Shown: positions 26,033 through 38,758, counted from the stretch's first letter. The stretch is DNA of 64,000 nt from Lanius collurio (GCA_020086605.1 JACBWW010000004.1:16498357-16562356), one strand, 5' to 3'. The notes: generated by a model not told the origin, from the letters alone. Numbers and translations: made by a program.

Positions 26033-26506
26033 TGTTAGAAGCAGTATTAATAAGGACAGTAGAACAGAACAGCATTTTACTCTGATAAGGACAACAGAAC
26101 AGAACAGCACAGCCTTGGAGAAGTAGATAAAGGATGTAACCTGGGCAAACAGAAGTCATGCAAAATGCAAGCAGGATGCCAGCTCAGCTGTGCAAGGCTG
26201 ACAAAGCAGAAGTTATGCAAACAACAATATTGTGCTTACTCAAAAGCAGGGGATGAAGAACAGCCACCTAAAAAGGACACCGGACACTGAAAACAGACCC
26301 CAAATAACCATATAAGTACTTCCAAGAAGGGGTGCAACTATGTGAAATAAATTGATATACATCAAGTAGGGGGGGATAGAGAATGGTAAGTGATCAATGT
26401 GTATGATAAACACTCTGCCCACCCAGTGCTCGGGGCGCTCGATTAGAGGAAGGATCCTCTGAATGACCAGCACGCTGTAATAGAGAATGCCTGTTTTCTA
26501 ATACTC
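26033..26506 (+). mobile_element. Candidate solo LTR of an endogenous retrovirus
   Basis: About 470 bases with the general layout of an avian endogenous retroviral LTR. It could begin TGTTAG (26033) and end ACTCA (26506), giving the usual TG...CA edges. A 24-base direct repeat (26051-26074 and 26086-26109, two mismatches) lies in the U3-like left part. A TATA-like box TATAAG is at 26311-26316, and AATAAA is at 26346-26351. A GC-richer segment with CpGs follows (26425-26445), then CTGTAATAGAGAATGCCTG near the right end, which resembles the polyadenylation-signal/U5 region of such LTRs. No internal gag/pol/env sequence is present on either side, so if the call is right this is a solo LTR. I could not find a clean target-site duplication, and the family is not identified. 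Confidence 0.42.
26051..26109 (+). repeat. 24-bp direct repeat in the LTR candidate
   Basis: Two copies of TAAGGACA..AGAACAGAACAGCA, starting at 26051 and 26086, with a 35-base period and two mismatches. Direct repeats of this size are common in the U3 enhancer region of retroviral LTRs, which supports but does not prove the LTR call. Confidence 0.9.
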
Positions 26507-28738
26507 AAAATTGTGTTAGAAAGTTTCTATCTGTCTGATTTAAGTATCAGTATCAACTGCAAAAGGGAAGGGAAGAAAGGCACTTCCATTACTTCTGTTA
26601 GTGGCCTTCACCAGGGCTATCTGATCATGGAGTTTATCCAGTATTTTCCAAGGAATGACTATGCATCAGCAATGACAGAATTTTGGAAACTCAAGTATCC
26701 CATTCCTTTACAAATATTCCTGCTTAACTTTTCTGCAACGAGTTTCACTATTTTTGTTTCTTTCCTTTTTTTTTCAATTCCCAAAATACTACCACCAGCA
26801 AAAATTTCCCAAGCATGCAATGGAAAATTCTGGTGCAAGCTGTAGGTCTTCCTAACAAGGCTGATCACACCTCCAGGTGAATCAGGACATCCACTCAGTT
26901 CTAGTCTCTTCTTCCTGGATTAATTACTCAACAAAAGAGACTGTAAAATGGCAGCTAGCACATTCACATCACTCATACAAGGCAAACTCAGCTGTTAAAA
27001 TCAATATTCGTTAGCAGGCAGAATAAGCCAGTTTTGAGAGCATTCTAATTAGACAATAGAGATTATTACAAAACACCTGCAATGTTTGTAATCGTTTAAA
27101 ATAATGAGAATCAGTATTAGCTTCCAAAGGCACCATATGGTAAATGCTCATTCCAGGCAGGCGGTCCCTCATAGACTCTCAGTGTTTCAAAGTGATCATT
27201 AACATTTTTTAAATCTAAATGAACTTGTTCTCAGTTAATGCATCGGCCGCTGGTTTGTCCTCTGCATGTTGACCGCACATAAAGCTGGCCTTACTGCAGT
27301 TCTTCCTTATCTCATGCTACAGGACCTGAGCCAGCTTCTTTGGGAGGTGACACCACAAGACCAAGTCCTCCAGGAGAACAACTTTCCTGCTCTTCCCTGT
27401 GGTCGAGAATCTCAGAGGCCTTACAAGCCGTTTTCAGGGAAAAAGCGTTACTCAGTGTTTTCTAAGCTAATGTCCCAAACCCCCAAACACGCAGTGCTGC
27501 ATTGCAAATGATGTCTCACACAGTGGTGTCCCTGCAGGCTGACAGCCGGGGCTCCGGGTGCAGAGCTGCCGACAGGAGCCCTGAGAGCCCTACAGTCACT
27601 GCGTCAGCAGTTCTGCTTCCACAGTGCCAGAGGCAGCAGCTGAGTCTGCCCCTCAGAAACCCACACCAATCTCTTCATAAATGGTAAAATTGAAGCTTTA
27701 CATTCACTCACTGCTTAATCTCATTGAAAACAAATAGGATATCTTTTCTGTAAGTTGTATCAGCAAATTTGTGTGTTTCAAGTCACTGATTATATTTTCT
27801 AATTGCAAAAAAAGCAGGTTAAACAGCCACAGTGTTGTGAAAATAATACATGATAACAAATATAAATCTCCCCATAAGGTTTTTATTGCCATATCTCTTT
27901 TACAGAAGAATAAATTCAGATATTGTCTGTCCACTCCAAGACAGAAATTATCACCGAGAAAAATCTTCCTGTGTTGGTATGAAAACAGGCCTGTGTCTCC
28001 CCCAGGCACACTTTGTGCAGTGACTCCTGGGAGCTGATTAGGAAAGAAAAAGAAGGAAGATAAAGGAGTTACTTCTTTAGCTTCTCCCTTTAGAAAGCAA
28101 GAAAAAGAAACCAGATTCCAAATAAATGTAAATATACTATTTCACAAACCAAATAATGTATCATTTAAGGTTCTCAGCCACTCTCTTTGCAAGTATAACT
28201 ACTTAAGATGCCAGAGAGAGAAAAAGAGATTCAGGAAACTGAGGAAACAGAGACAAACAAATCTTGAGAATATATAAGTCTAAACTTATATAAACTTGAT
28301 AAGGTTTTTTCTATAAGCAATAATTACACAGTACTGTGTTTACCTGTCAATTTTCATGCTAGGGATCTCCAAACATGTTACTTACAAACTATTAAATCAC
28401 TGCTCCCATCCCTGATACACAGTCACATTTTTTACAGCATAGAGGTTGCTTCAATCTGCTCTGCAGATTATTTGAGAGAGGCATACAGACTGAACTGTAA
28501 TCACTTGAAACAGTAGGGGAAACTCAGAACAGGAACTGAATCACCTGAATTGGGAATTACTTAAGATTCAGGGGTGAAAACTCCAAAACTTCCAGAAAAA
28601 AAATGTCACTGGATTTCTAAAGATTAAAAGTAAAAAGAGCCTCCCTTGAAATATTTAACCACCAGTCATGGTACATTTAGCTGTGGTGGTGGACATTAGT
28701 TTTGAGCAAACTTGGGGAGTGGAAAAAGCCTAACAAAG
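26507..28738. other. Noncoding DNA with a GC-rich patch
   Basis: No supported gene. Frames at 26513-26845 (plus), 27266-27511 (plus) and 27704-28009 (minus) show no recognisable domain. The interval 27241-27690 is richer in G, C and CpG than the surroundings and is listed separately. The remainder is AT-rich. Confidence 0.6.
27241..27690. other. Local GC-rich, CpG-containing patch
   Basis: Against an AT-rich background, this stretch has several CpGs (ATCGGCCGC at about 27242, GGTCGAG, GCCGTT, AAAGCG, and a cluster around 27543-27605) and two consecutive open + strand frames (27266-27511 and 27502-27687) overlapping by ten bases. Neither frame has a recognisable protein signature. It could be a small regulatory region, an unrecognised exon or a decayed repeat. 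It is too weak in CpG to call a promoter island. Confidence 0.4.
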
Positions 28739-28787
28739 ATCAGATGATCTTTCAAGATGCCTTCCAACCTGAGCTATTCTATGATCC
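28739..28787 (+). mobile_element. CR1 3' tail fragment
   Basis: A short match to the conserved CR1 3' terminus on the + strand: AGATGATCTTTCAAGATGCC, then TTCCAACCTGAGCTATTC and TATGATCC, which corresponds to the terminal ATTCTATG-type repeat. Sequence upstream (from about 28660) may be a further-decayed part of the same copy. Confidence 0.7.
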
Positions 28788-30977
28788 TTTTAAATCATCA
28801 GGACAGATTTTACTATTTTAGAACATGATCTTGTTATAAGATAGTGATTTTTCTGCCTTTATTTTATTGTTTGAAATTTTGAGAAAGGTCAAAACTTCAG
28901 AGAAATGTTTTCATCACTGAAATGTATCAAGTGGCTGCTACTAAAAAAATAAAATTAAGCTTTTAAATTTAGACATGTAAAATTAGAATTTTTTCCTGGT
29001 TCGTTCACCTACCCTTGAGAGAAAGGAAATTTCATTAAAGAAACTTCTCAAAAATATATTTTGCTGAATGCTTTGATAAGCTCTGCTTTAGCCCTGCTAC
29101 GAACTTCTTACAATAGAGAACCCTGAGAGATATAAACAATGCCTGTGTCACTCCTCTGCCCTTTCACAAGCTGCAGCAAGGGATACACCAAAGGAGGTGC
29201 AGATGAAAAGAGAGGACATGGCTCCTGGGTCAAACCACAATCAACAGACCCCCCAAACTGAGCAGCTGTGAGCTGCTAGATCAAAATACACAAGGCAGTC
29301 TTGCCAACCCTCCACCAAGGTGTTTCAAAACCTGGAGGCACAAAGGTGGTGCAAAGCCATCATTATTGTTTTACTTATGGGTTGGTGTCTTCCCTGTTGC
29401 TTCTCCTGAACATGTAACCCTGATTTGGACCAGTATTTTGTCAGTAAGTTTTTCCCCCAGCTTTTTTCCCCTTTCACTTGGCTTAGCTAGAATTAAATGA
29501 CCACATCACAGTGCAAAAGGGGATAGACAGCACCAGGAATGTGTGTTTCCTGAGGCAGCAAAGCCAAAGAACACAGTAAGAAAACCTGAGGTAGAATTTA
29601 TTACAAGGTTTGTCCTTGTCCAGGGTTTTACACTTCCTCATTCACTTTATTTTGAATATATGTGGATTGTTGCTTTGAATTGTTCTGGTAAAGCACTGCC
29701 TGCTAGAGAGGTTCTGATCACAAACTCTCTGGGCACCAGCATTTGTCACCATGATTGCAATTCACAGCACTACATAAACTTTTTTAAAACACTGTGAACA
29801 TAGCTTCAGGGGGTTAATAAAGCTGCTTTTCAGTCCCCTACCTCTTTCCATTGATAACTTATTCAAATTGTAATTGCTTGCAGTGTGCACCCTATATCAC
29901 ATAACTACTTCTGGTACACATGCTCCTGGGGGCCATCCATCACCCTGTCTGTCAGCAAAGTCCTTGTTCTTGCCCGATGACGGCAGCCAGGGTACCACTA
30001 ACATATGTGGGTTTGTGCCCCACCTCAGCTGACACCCTCCAGCCATGATTGACGCTATCCTGCATTTATCATTTTGAATTTCTCTTATCCTCAAATCCAA
30101 CTTAGTCCATTGCTTACAAATCAACACTTCAGCAAGTATTTCCAACAGACCTATATATGTTACACATGGAAAACAGGGGTTTTTCCACCTCTTCTCTCCT
30201 GGAAAATTCAAAGGCCAAGTTTCCTCTCACTCAAACAGCAGTTCCATCAGCTTTACTCTGTATTTCACAGATCTAAGTCACTGCTTCCTTGGACTGGGAA
30301 TACAAATAGCAGCATACTGTTGAAAGATGTAGTAGTGTTCTTTCCAATCAGAAAAAGCACTAAGCAAAATTACAACTTTACAGCAGTTGTAAGGCACATA
30401 AAATTGAAAGGATAATATCACAAATGCAGACAAATCTGGGTAATCTTCCCTAGCCCACACTCCTAAGTAGTACACTTCAACACTTAGTTGTAGTACATAT
30501 TTTTGTCATGAATTTAATAGCATTCAAAGTTATAGTAGGTTTTTTTCCTTATATGCATAGGAGTGTATGTAGTCTGAAGACTTCCCAAAAGCATTTTAAA
30601 TGAGATAGATTACACTAACAGGAAGAAGAGACTGTGTCCTGAGGCAAGGAAAATTCAAGCTTGATTCAGATATGCAGCAAAAATCTCTGTGCAGTGTAAA
30701 GACACAGTAAACAAAATGGTAGGCCTTTTTCAACATGGCCTCTTTTGGCTTTACTTTTGAGTCCCACACTTACCCCTGCAGAAGGTCTGTGATTTGACCT
30801 GCAGCTTCCAGGCTTGGAAGTCACAAAGGTATTTTGATACATCTTAATTGCAACACTTCATATCCTGAATTTCTAGGGAAGGCCCTTCTTTAGGAAAAGG
30901 ATGACAAAGAATGATAACAAATGCTGTAATTTAAAGATATCAAAATGCTTTAAAATGTGTTGGTGTTTTGAAGTTTT

Positions 30978-30995
30978 GAAGCACCAAGGTGCTTC
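30978..30995. repeat. 18-bp inverted repeat
   Basis: GAAGCACC and GGTGCTTC separated by AA, a perfect pair. It directly follows a tandem pair of GTTTTGAA words (30965-30980). It is short enough to arise by chance in a window this size. Confidence 0.9.
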
Positions 30996-32822
30996 ACCAA
31001 GAAAACAATTTACTAATTCTTCTTTATGTACAGATCTTTATATTTCTGCGTAGTGGGTTTTGTAAGCAAATTAATCATCAAAGCATCCCAGAGTGCATGT
31101 ATTAGTTCAACTTCATAGACCAAAAATGCAAAAAAATCAAGAGGGTGGGTTGTAAGGCATGCCCAAAGCTATATAAAAAGTGATAGATCTGGGACTATTA
31201 CTCTTGGAAGTCTTAACATCTACACCCAAAGACATTACAGCTGTCTCTCAAACGCTGTGTGCAGCCCCTCAAAGAGAGAAAAAGCTAATAGAAATGGAGG
31301 ACACATTTACCTGGTCAACAAGAGGCAACCCTGAGCTGCAAACTGGCTAGACGTGAGCTAGTTCTGCCAAGAAACTGTGGTCACCTTAACTCAGGTGTGG
31401 CACTGCACTAACAAAAGTCAAATGAAACTCCTGAGCATCAAGTGTCAAGTTCTGTTTACCATTCTGAAGGAAAACTTCACATCTGGATGACTTAGATTAG
31501 AAAGTGAGTGGCAATACACTTGCCTCTACTGGAGCAAGTACATGCCTTAGAAAAACTTAGTCCTGAACCCCATTTACCCTTAAATCTATTTGAATCCTGC
31601 AGATGCTGTTTCAGTGATGCTGAGACACAAGCTTAACAAGTGGTTGGGATGTACACTGGAACAGACAAGCAACTCCTCCCTTTTCTGTATCTCTTAATGA
31701 CCCGTCTTTCTCCTCCTCTAAGGCCTATTTGCTCTGTGGGTTTACAGTTTTTCGCTCAAGGATTGTCTCTTACTGAGCAGATGGATAGTACCTGGCTTAA
31801 TACATAACTGCTGTTGAAACACACATCATTATAATTTCCCTAACTGAGTATTATACCAAAACATCCCCCCTCCTCTAGTGACCTCTCACTGAAATTGTTC
31901 AGCTGAGTACTACAGTATTATATTTGTTCAGAAACACTATACTGGCTTTTGCTGCAGATATTCTCAGTCCTCTGAACATGTACTGAGCCAGCAGAGGTCC
32001 AAGCTACAAGGAAAATGTGGTGGGTCTAAGCCAAAGCACTGTATTACTTTTAGCTCATGGCTGATTAATTTAATGTATGTGAAAGGAAGAGATAAGCATT
32101 TAATTGTTACTAAAGAAGTGGGGAAACTGATCAGGGCTGAATTAGTAGAATATGAGACCTAATTTCATCGTTTTAATGTTCTAAAAACTCAGAGCCCATG
32201 CTCCTGCCAAAATGAGGCAGGTTGCTCTTCAGACTGCCTTCTGCAATGGATTTTCCCTTCTCCTCCCTCTCAAACTCGACATGGCTTCCAAATGAAGGTG
32301 ACAAGACCATCAACCTGTAATTACTTCTATGCTGCAACAAGATGCTCTACCCTTTATTTCTTGTTTGATAAGGCCCTGTTTTTCCTGGAACACCATATTT
32401 CAGGCTCTACACTAATTTCATCCTAACAGTGGTACGACTGACAGCAGCTCCTCCAAGTGTCCCAGAATATGCATATGTACAAAGCACATCCTAGATACTG
32501 TATTTATATGTTATCCCAAAGATATATATGTTACGCTAGGCAAGTCTTCAGAATAATCAAGTTGTAAGACCCTGAAATAACTGAGACAGGGTTTGATGTG
32601 ACACTCAGGTGTCCTAGCAGAAATTAACCTAGACCTCCATTCCTCAAAAGTGATTTGTTCAGCAGCCTAGCTCTAATACGGGGGGACATGCCTAACTTTA
32701 GGGTAGAATAAATGTCTTTTCCCCCAGGAAAACAAATATAACATCCTTTTTTGCTTCTTCATTTCCCTTTGGGAGATCATGCTCCACACAAGGCCAAAGA
32801 GAGGAGATTTTCTTAATCTTGG

Positions 32823-32838
32823 AAAAAAAAAAAAAAAA
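32823..32838 (+). repeat. Poly(A)16 tract
   Basis: Sixteen A residues followed by further A-rich sequence to about 32870. Simple sequence only. Confidence 0.9.
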
Positions 32839-35330
32839 CAAAACAGAAAAATTAAAAATAACAAAAAGGGAAAGGAAATGGACTAGGGAGAAGAGTTTTG
32901 TCTTTGTTTCCTTTCCCTACTTCCCACTTCCATGGGAAAAGGTCTCTTTGGAAAGCATTTGTTCGCAGGTGTTTCATTCAATAGGAGACCAAACACCTCA
33001 AACTCTCTCTGACACCACTGGAGTCCAGGGGGCTTAGCTCCTCTTAGGATGAAACCCTAAATATGAGAGAGTCTGAGTTATTGTTTAGGAAGAAAAGTAG
33101 TAACTGAAATTAGATCATTCCCCTCTCTACCCCCAGCATTTAAGACAAATCATTTACCTTCCTAGAGACCACAAAGTGTACCAAATTCTCCAGGATGCTT
33201 ATCCAACAGGAGACTAAACCCTGCCAAGCAGGACTTCTTCAATACAAGACTGCTTCTCCTTTGCAGCTTACATTACCAGGGTCTGTGATTAGCCTGATAT
33301 TTTATCTCTGACACTGTGAGAAATATCGCTGCCATAAACCCTGCTGTCCTTAGTAAAAGTGGAAGTACTTGGCAAAAGATAATAAAATGAGGAACAATGA
33401 CAGCAATCTCCAATGAATACCTAAGCAACAAATGAGCCAGCTGCCCATACATATGCACACATGCACACAGAGGCATTTTTTCTCCACATGGTGCATACAG
33501 CAGCAGAAAATGTATCATAAGGACACTGCTATTTTAACTTTTTGCCATACAAAGTACTGGCAAGGAAATGCATGAGGTGCTTTCACAGATCCTTAACTCC
33601 TGATTCACATTTCTCTTTACAAACTAAGTTTAGTATCAAGCTTATTTATTAAACGGTTCTGCATTTTCCCAGATTCTTACCAAGGAGAGCAAGAAGAAGA
33701 GATGGCATCTAACATTTTATGAATGCAACAAAGCTTTCCCTCCTCTCTTTCACACCACTTCTCCCTTTCTTCAGAGTTTTGAGCAATAACATACAACAGC
33801 TAAAGAGTAAGGAAACAGGAAATTGAAACACTTAAGGCTGTTCCAATCACTGGTGCTGATCAGGGAAACACTCTTATGCCAGTAGTTCCAGGTGTGGAAC
33901 GAGAGAAGAAAGGGAAGATCTAAGCTATCTCAGCAGAGGAAACAGAAAGATATAGGCCTCACTAATTCAGCTGAGACATCATGAAGTATTTGAAAGATTA
34001 GAGAAATTTTGAACCTTGGGAATTTAGAGCAGCAATAGCATGACCTTAAAGAGATATTATTCAAGGTTCCTGAGAAAAATTGCTCACTGTTCTCTTTTAC
34101 TGACCACTACTATGACTCCCCAGCATCAAAACTTTGAGAAATTCTGAAAATACAGGATGCAATACTCAATTCTAGAAGTTATCCAGATGAAATAAATAGA
34201 CCTGCACAAAACTAGAGGACACTATTTAGATCCAAGGAGAGAATATTTTGTAGGGACAGTGTCAAAGTTCATTCTTCCACTTGTTGTTGGATTGGTCTTT
34301 CAGTGCTTAAAAGGGATACTTTGGGGCATGCTCCTGTTTAAAACATCTCTGCATCCCAGTTATTGTTCCAGCTGCTATGCCTGCAGCATTTTAGCTGTAC
34401 ACTCCATTTACTGTTAAGAAAGGCATTTAATATTACAAGTAGAAATTTATTCAATTTTTGGAAACTAAAGTACAGTCAGACCATATACTCATATGACTAC
34501 TTTTAATTCTATTACAACACTTTTGTAATCTCAAGAGTTCTGTGGCAGTACTCACACCCATGGGAAGCCTTGTTTCTCCAGACAGTAAATCAAGAAAGTC
34601 TCTCTTCTTTGCACAGTAATTCAGCAACATTTTCTCACAGCTCTGAATTCTCTTCATTTCTTCCTTGCTCCTGCAAAATCTCACTGATGATCAATCTCAT
34701 TTAGCATATTAATATGCTCCACCATATTTGGCCTTAGCTTATTTACATTACTCTAAATGTTCATGTGATCCAGTTTTTCTCCGCACCTTGAAAGATAAAC
34801 CAAGACCTCTGTAGAGATGAACTCTGGAGTTCTGCAGCAATGTCTGTCACCACAGTACCTGTCCACATATTTGCACAACTCGTCTACAGATGCTCATTCT
34901 TAATAAGCCTTTGGTTACTTATTTTTGCAGATTTCAGAGAAAAGAACTGAGGTGGCTTCCTCAAGCTGCAACTAGCCTGTATGTAATAGGCCTACACTTG
35001 CTTTCCTGGAGATCTAGAGAAACGAAGGATAAATTGTCAGCCATGCAGTGCCTGAGCCCCTTTGAAGTAACCACAGGGAAGGGGGCAAGGACCTATAGTG
35101 AGACCCCTTATCTCCCCCTGTTCACAACAGGACTAAAATCCAACACTTAATTTTGCTGTCAGAAGGAAAGAGTAATCAGTCATTGCCAGCCAAGGTAACT
35201 ATATTCATAGTGATGACCTACAAGAGAAAATGTCACTATACCATTTTCAACTCCTAGACAAATCCTTCCATATAAATCTGCTGCCATTAAAAAATCAGGA
35301 ATTATTACAGTGATGAAGATGGTACATGAA

Positions 35331-35901
35331 AGAATCATAGGACGGATTGGGTTGGAAAGGGTCTTAAAGATCACTTAGTTCAAACCCCCTGGCATGGACA
35401 GGGATACCTTCCTCTAAACTAGGTGGCTCCAAAACCCATCCAACCCGGCCTTAAACACTTCCAGGGATGGGACATCCATAACTGCTCTGGACAACCTGTT
35501 CCAGTGCCTCACCACCCTCACAGTAAAGAATTTTTTCCTAATATCAAATCTAAACCTACTCTCAGTTTGAAACCATTACCCTTGTCCTGTCACTACATGC
35601 CCTTGTAAAAAGTCCCTCCCTATCTTTCTTGTAGGCTCCCTTCAGGTATTAGAAAGCTGCAATTAGGTCACCCCAAAGCCTTGTCCACGATCAAGCATCC
35701 CAATTCCCTCAGACTTTCCTCACAGGAAAGGTGCTTCATCCCTCTAAACATCTCAGTGGCCTCCTTTTGACTCACTTCAACAGGTCCATGTCACCCCTCG
35801 TGCTGGGGACCTCAGAGCTGATTCTCCACGTGGGGTCTCACCAGAGCTGAGTAGAGGAAAAGAATCACCTCCCTTGACCTGCTGTCCACACCTCTTTTGA
35901 T
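35331..35901 (-). mobile_element. CR1 LINE 3' fragment, antisense
   Basis: A well-preserved 5'-truncated CR1 in reverse orientation. It begins with the inverted 3' terminus (AGAATCATAGGACGG, then TTGGGTTGGAAAGGGTCTTA). It continues through the antisense 3' UTR and end of ORF2: CTTCCAGGGATGGGACATCC near 35458, GTTCCAGTGCCTCACCACCC near 35499, CACTACATGCCCTTGTAAAA near 35591, and TCAACAGGTCCATGTC near 35777. It stops at about CCTCTTTTGAT (35901), the usual kind of 5' truncation. The 3' edge retains one copy of the terminal octamer-type repeat. It is less diverged than the copy at 3488-5901, so probably younger. Confidence 0.93.
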
Positions 35902-38155
35902 TAATAATAAATAATTCCTTCTTTTGCTAAGAGATAATTTCTCTATTGGCTCACAACCATAAACCTAAGTATAAGGTTCATCAGTACTTGTGGCCTTCCA
36001 CCTTCTGATCTTCCAGCCTTCCCTGAAATACCTGCTTCCTATACTATTCATTTATCAAGAAGATTCTTCTTTGAGATTGATTAGCCTTAGTCCCCTGACC
36101 TCCAACACAGTTGTCTTGACATACCCCACCACAGAGTGTGGCCTCTGTGATTACGCATGAGGTCCCAATCGGCTCCTGTCCCAAGACCTGAGATTTATAT
36201 GTGCCCAGTCTCCTTTTGGCTTGGCATTATCTGCTCTGCCAGTGGTCTGAGTCATTCCCTTTAAGATGCAACAGCCCCAAGATGGGACTGACAGGCTGTG
36301 ATGGAGAGGGGCAGAAGAGGGGGATAGATGCTCCCTTTATTTTGTCATTGCATTTACCCAAGTGCTGCAAGGGAAATGTTACCAGGAAGCTGTTAAAGGG
36401 CAACTTTTTCTGGAGTCACCGATACATCTCTGTGTGACATTTACTCTGTGAGGAATGATTTATCCCTTCAGAAGGAAAGGCCTGAGTCACAGCTCAGCAA
36501 TAACAAGTAAATCACCTTCTGGAGGAAGATAATGGCTCTGCCTACCATAGGGCTTTTTTAAATTTATCAGACAAAACTCTACCCCATTCCTGATGAATAC
36601 TTAAATTTCATGTTTAGAGTATGTATGGTATTAATACCCAAAAATAGTCAAGAATATCTCAGATTTATCCCCTCCTGTGCTACTAATTCCCTGCGGGACC
36701 CTGTTCCTCCTGTTCCTCTTGGAAGACAAGACACTAATCATTCCCTAGCCCACACAGTAATTATGGGAACACAGCCAATACTGACAAAGAAATCTGACTC
36801 ACAGATTGGAAGTGCCATTGAGAGAGTAAGGAGTACTGGCCTCTTGCTTTTCTACTACTCTAACAGAAACACAATAGAAGAGCCAGGATGAAGAGAACAG
36901 ACTCCTCTGTACTCAGAAACTTCCTAGCACAAAATTCTTCCTAGCACTACAGAGCCTGACATAAGAAAAAAAAGGAAAAAGGACAAAACATAAATGCAAC
37001 AGGATTAATAAATAATATTCACCACTAGAATGCTCTTTAACACCTTTCCCCTGTCTTATCAGGTTACAACAGTTTATGTTCTGCCCCAAACTGCCTGCTA
37101 TTCACTATAAGATTATTCTCCAGTGATGTATTCTCATTATTTAGCCTAATCCACTTTGAAGTGATTTGAGCTCCAGTTTCTGCACAGGTTTAACTTTGAT
37201 CACTTACAAGTGGAATCCTCCAGACATACACAACATCTATGTAAGTACAAGGAAAAGACACAGAAGAAACACAAGGTCACAGTTAAGTATGTACTGGAAA
37301 AGCTTTACAATGTGACCTAGACAGAATTACCGGAGGAAAGGAGAGAGAGATTTATACATATTTACATTATCCTTACTTCAAACCAGGAGTAATTTCCCCT
37401 TACTCTAAAACACTGAAATTTCCTATGAGATTTGCTCATATAAAAGATGCAAAATGAGACTTCAACTGCAGCCACTTCAGCCTAGAAAATCACAACATAG
37501 CCAGCAATAATGGAATCTGGTTTTATTATTATTAATAAACCCTTTCTCAGACAGCGTTAAAAGCTGAAGGGAAGTCCAGCAGTTGCACCTCCACAGGGGA
37601 GGTCAGGTGTCCAGAAAGTTTCTGGCATTATTCAGTGCTTCAAAGAGCAAGAGTCATAGAAGACCAGCAGAGCCTGAAGTCAAATATTCTCACCTGCAGC
37701 AATGGTGCTTGAGTGCCAGCATGTAGACCCTGTAATCACTACAAAAGCTTCCTTAAAGTTGTTATGGGATCCTGATGTGATCAGAGCTTAAAGGTACACA
37801 TGCCCATGCTTGTGCAAGTGGTGTGCAGGACCACAAGTACTTTACACTCAAAACTAAGCCAAATATATTTTTAGGATGGGTGAAATGAAAAGCGAGGACA
37901 CATGACAGACTAGGGGGAAAAAAAAAGAGAGGTTTAAAGTTACCCGCCTTGCCTTTACAGGGGGCCTTTTCTCCCTCCTGCCCAACACTTTGAACATGCA
38001 GTTTCATAATTTTCTGGGTTGCAGCACACCATGCACAGTCCTAGGAGGGTCCTTGGGAATAAGGTCTGTCCTTCCACAGTGTCTAAGATCTGGTTCTTCA
38101 GTTATTCCTGCCCATATACTCCCATGGCCACATCGTGCTGCAGAGCCCCTTTCTA

Positions 38156-38275
38156 CTAAAGTCATTGTCTTCTTCAAGCTCCCCTGCACACTCCAGAAAG
38201 TCTTCTTCCTCAGCCATCTGATCCAGGTCCCCCAGTGAAACATCTTTGGTCTGAAAAGTCTTGTCTGAGCTCATC
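38156..38275 (-). other. Coding-like minus-strand frame, unidentified
   Basis: On the minus strand a frame reads MSSDKTFQTKDVSLGDLDQM, followed by an acidic segment with EEEDFLE and ELEEDNDF, and continues open to a stop near 38098. The acidic, low-cysteine composition and codon choice (GAG/GAA, CTG, GAC) look more like real coding DNA than the other frames here. A pyrimidine-rich run ending in AG lies just upstream of the ATG, compatible with a splice acceptor. I do not recognise the protein, no splice donor is obvious downstream, and the frame is short. It may be an exon, a decayed retrocopy or chance. Confidence 0.2.
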
Positions 38276-38685
38276 CTTTGAAGGGGAGAATGAATTTTAA
38301 GGAAACAGTGGCACAGTAAGAAAAATTCCATCTGCCATACAATTATTAAAAGTTCTGCTTAAGGAAGAGCAACTGCATTTGGTTGTGTACATCATGTCAG
38401 TGTGGACACCATTGTCTCCTAGGAACAGCTGCAGACTAACTGCACTAGCCTGTGAAAAGCCATTCATTATCAGAAGTGGCCCAAGGACTGCCAAAAGGTC
38501 AAGAACTAGAGGAAAGCACACCTTCTTATACTCAGCCAAAACGCATATCCTGCATCCAGTCAGATCAAGTGTTTTTTGACTACTCTGGGAGATGGGTCCA
38601 TCTGCAAAAAAAAGACTTTATTGCAGGGGAATAGGGCCTTGAGAAAGGACAAAAAGAACTGATAGAAGAAAATAATTTCTTTTAG

Positions 38686-38758
38686 GCAAGCAATACCATG
38701 CTGCCACTCTTTGTTCAAGCATACATAGATCAATTAGCTGATGTGAAGTTTGCATTTG
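38686..38758 (+). other. Possible 73-nt exon, unidentified
   Basis: A pyrimidine-rich run ending TTTCTTTTAG (38676-38685) could act as a splice acceptor, and TTTG followed by GTAAGAAAGG (GT at 38759-38760) as a donor. The 73 bases between are open in one frame, which contains LPLFVQAYIDQLADVKFAF; the other two frames have stops. The frame stays open past the donor to 39117. No protein family is recognised. Chance acceptor-donor pairs of this quality are common in vertebrate introns. Confidence 0.15.

Larger units (their letters stand above)
28788..35330. other. Noncoding DNA, no gene seen
   Basis: Open frames are at most 113 codons (30074-30415, plus, and 29897-30211, minus, overlapping each other), without domains or plausible gene structure. 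The stretch has an 18-base palindrome at 30978-30995 and an A16 run at 32823-32838. The sequence is AT-rich throughout, with no repeat family I can recognise. Confidence 0.65.

Noticed and set aside
26240..26473. 77-codon hydrophobic minus-strand frame resembling a membrane protein
   Set aside because: Lies entirely inside the LTR candidate; hydrophobicity is a by-product of its antisense composition.
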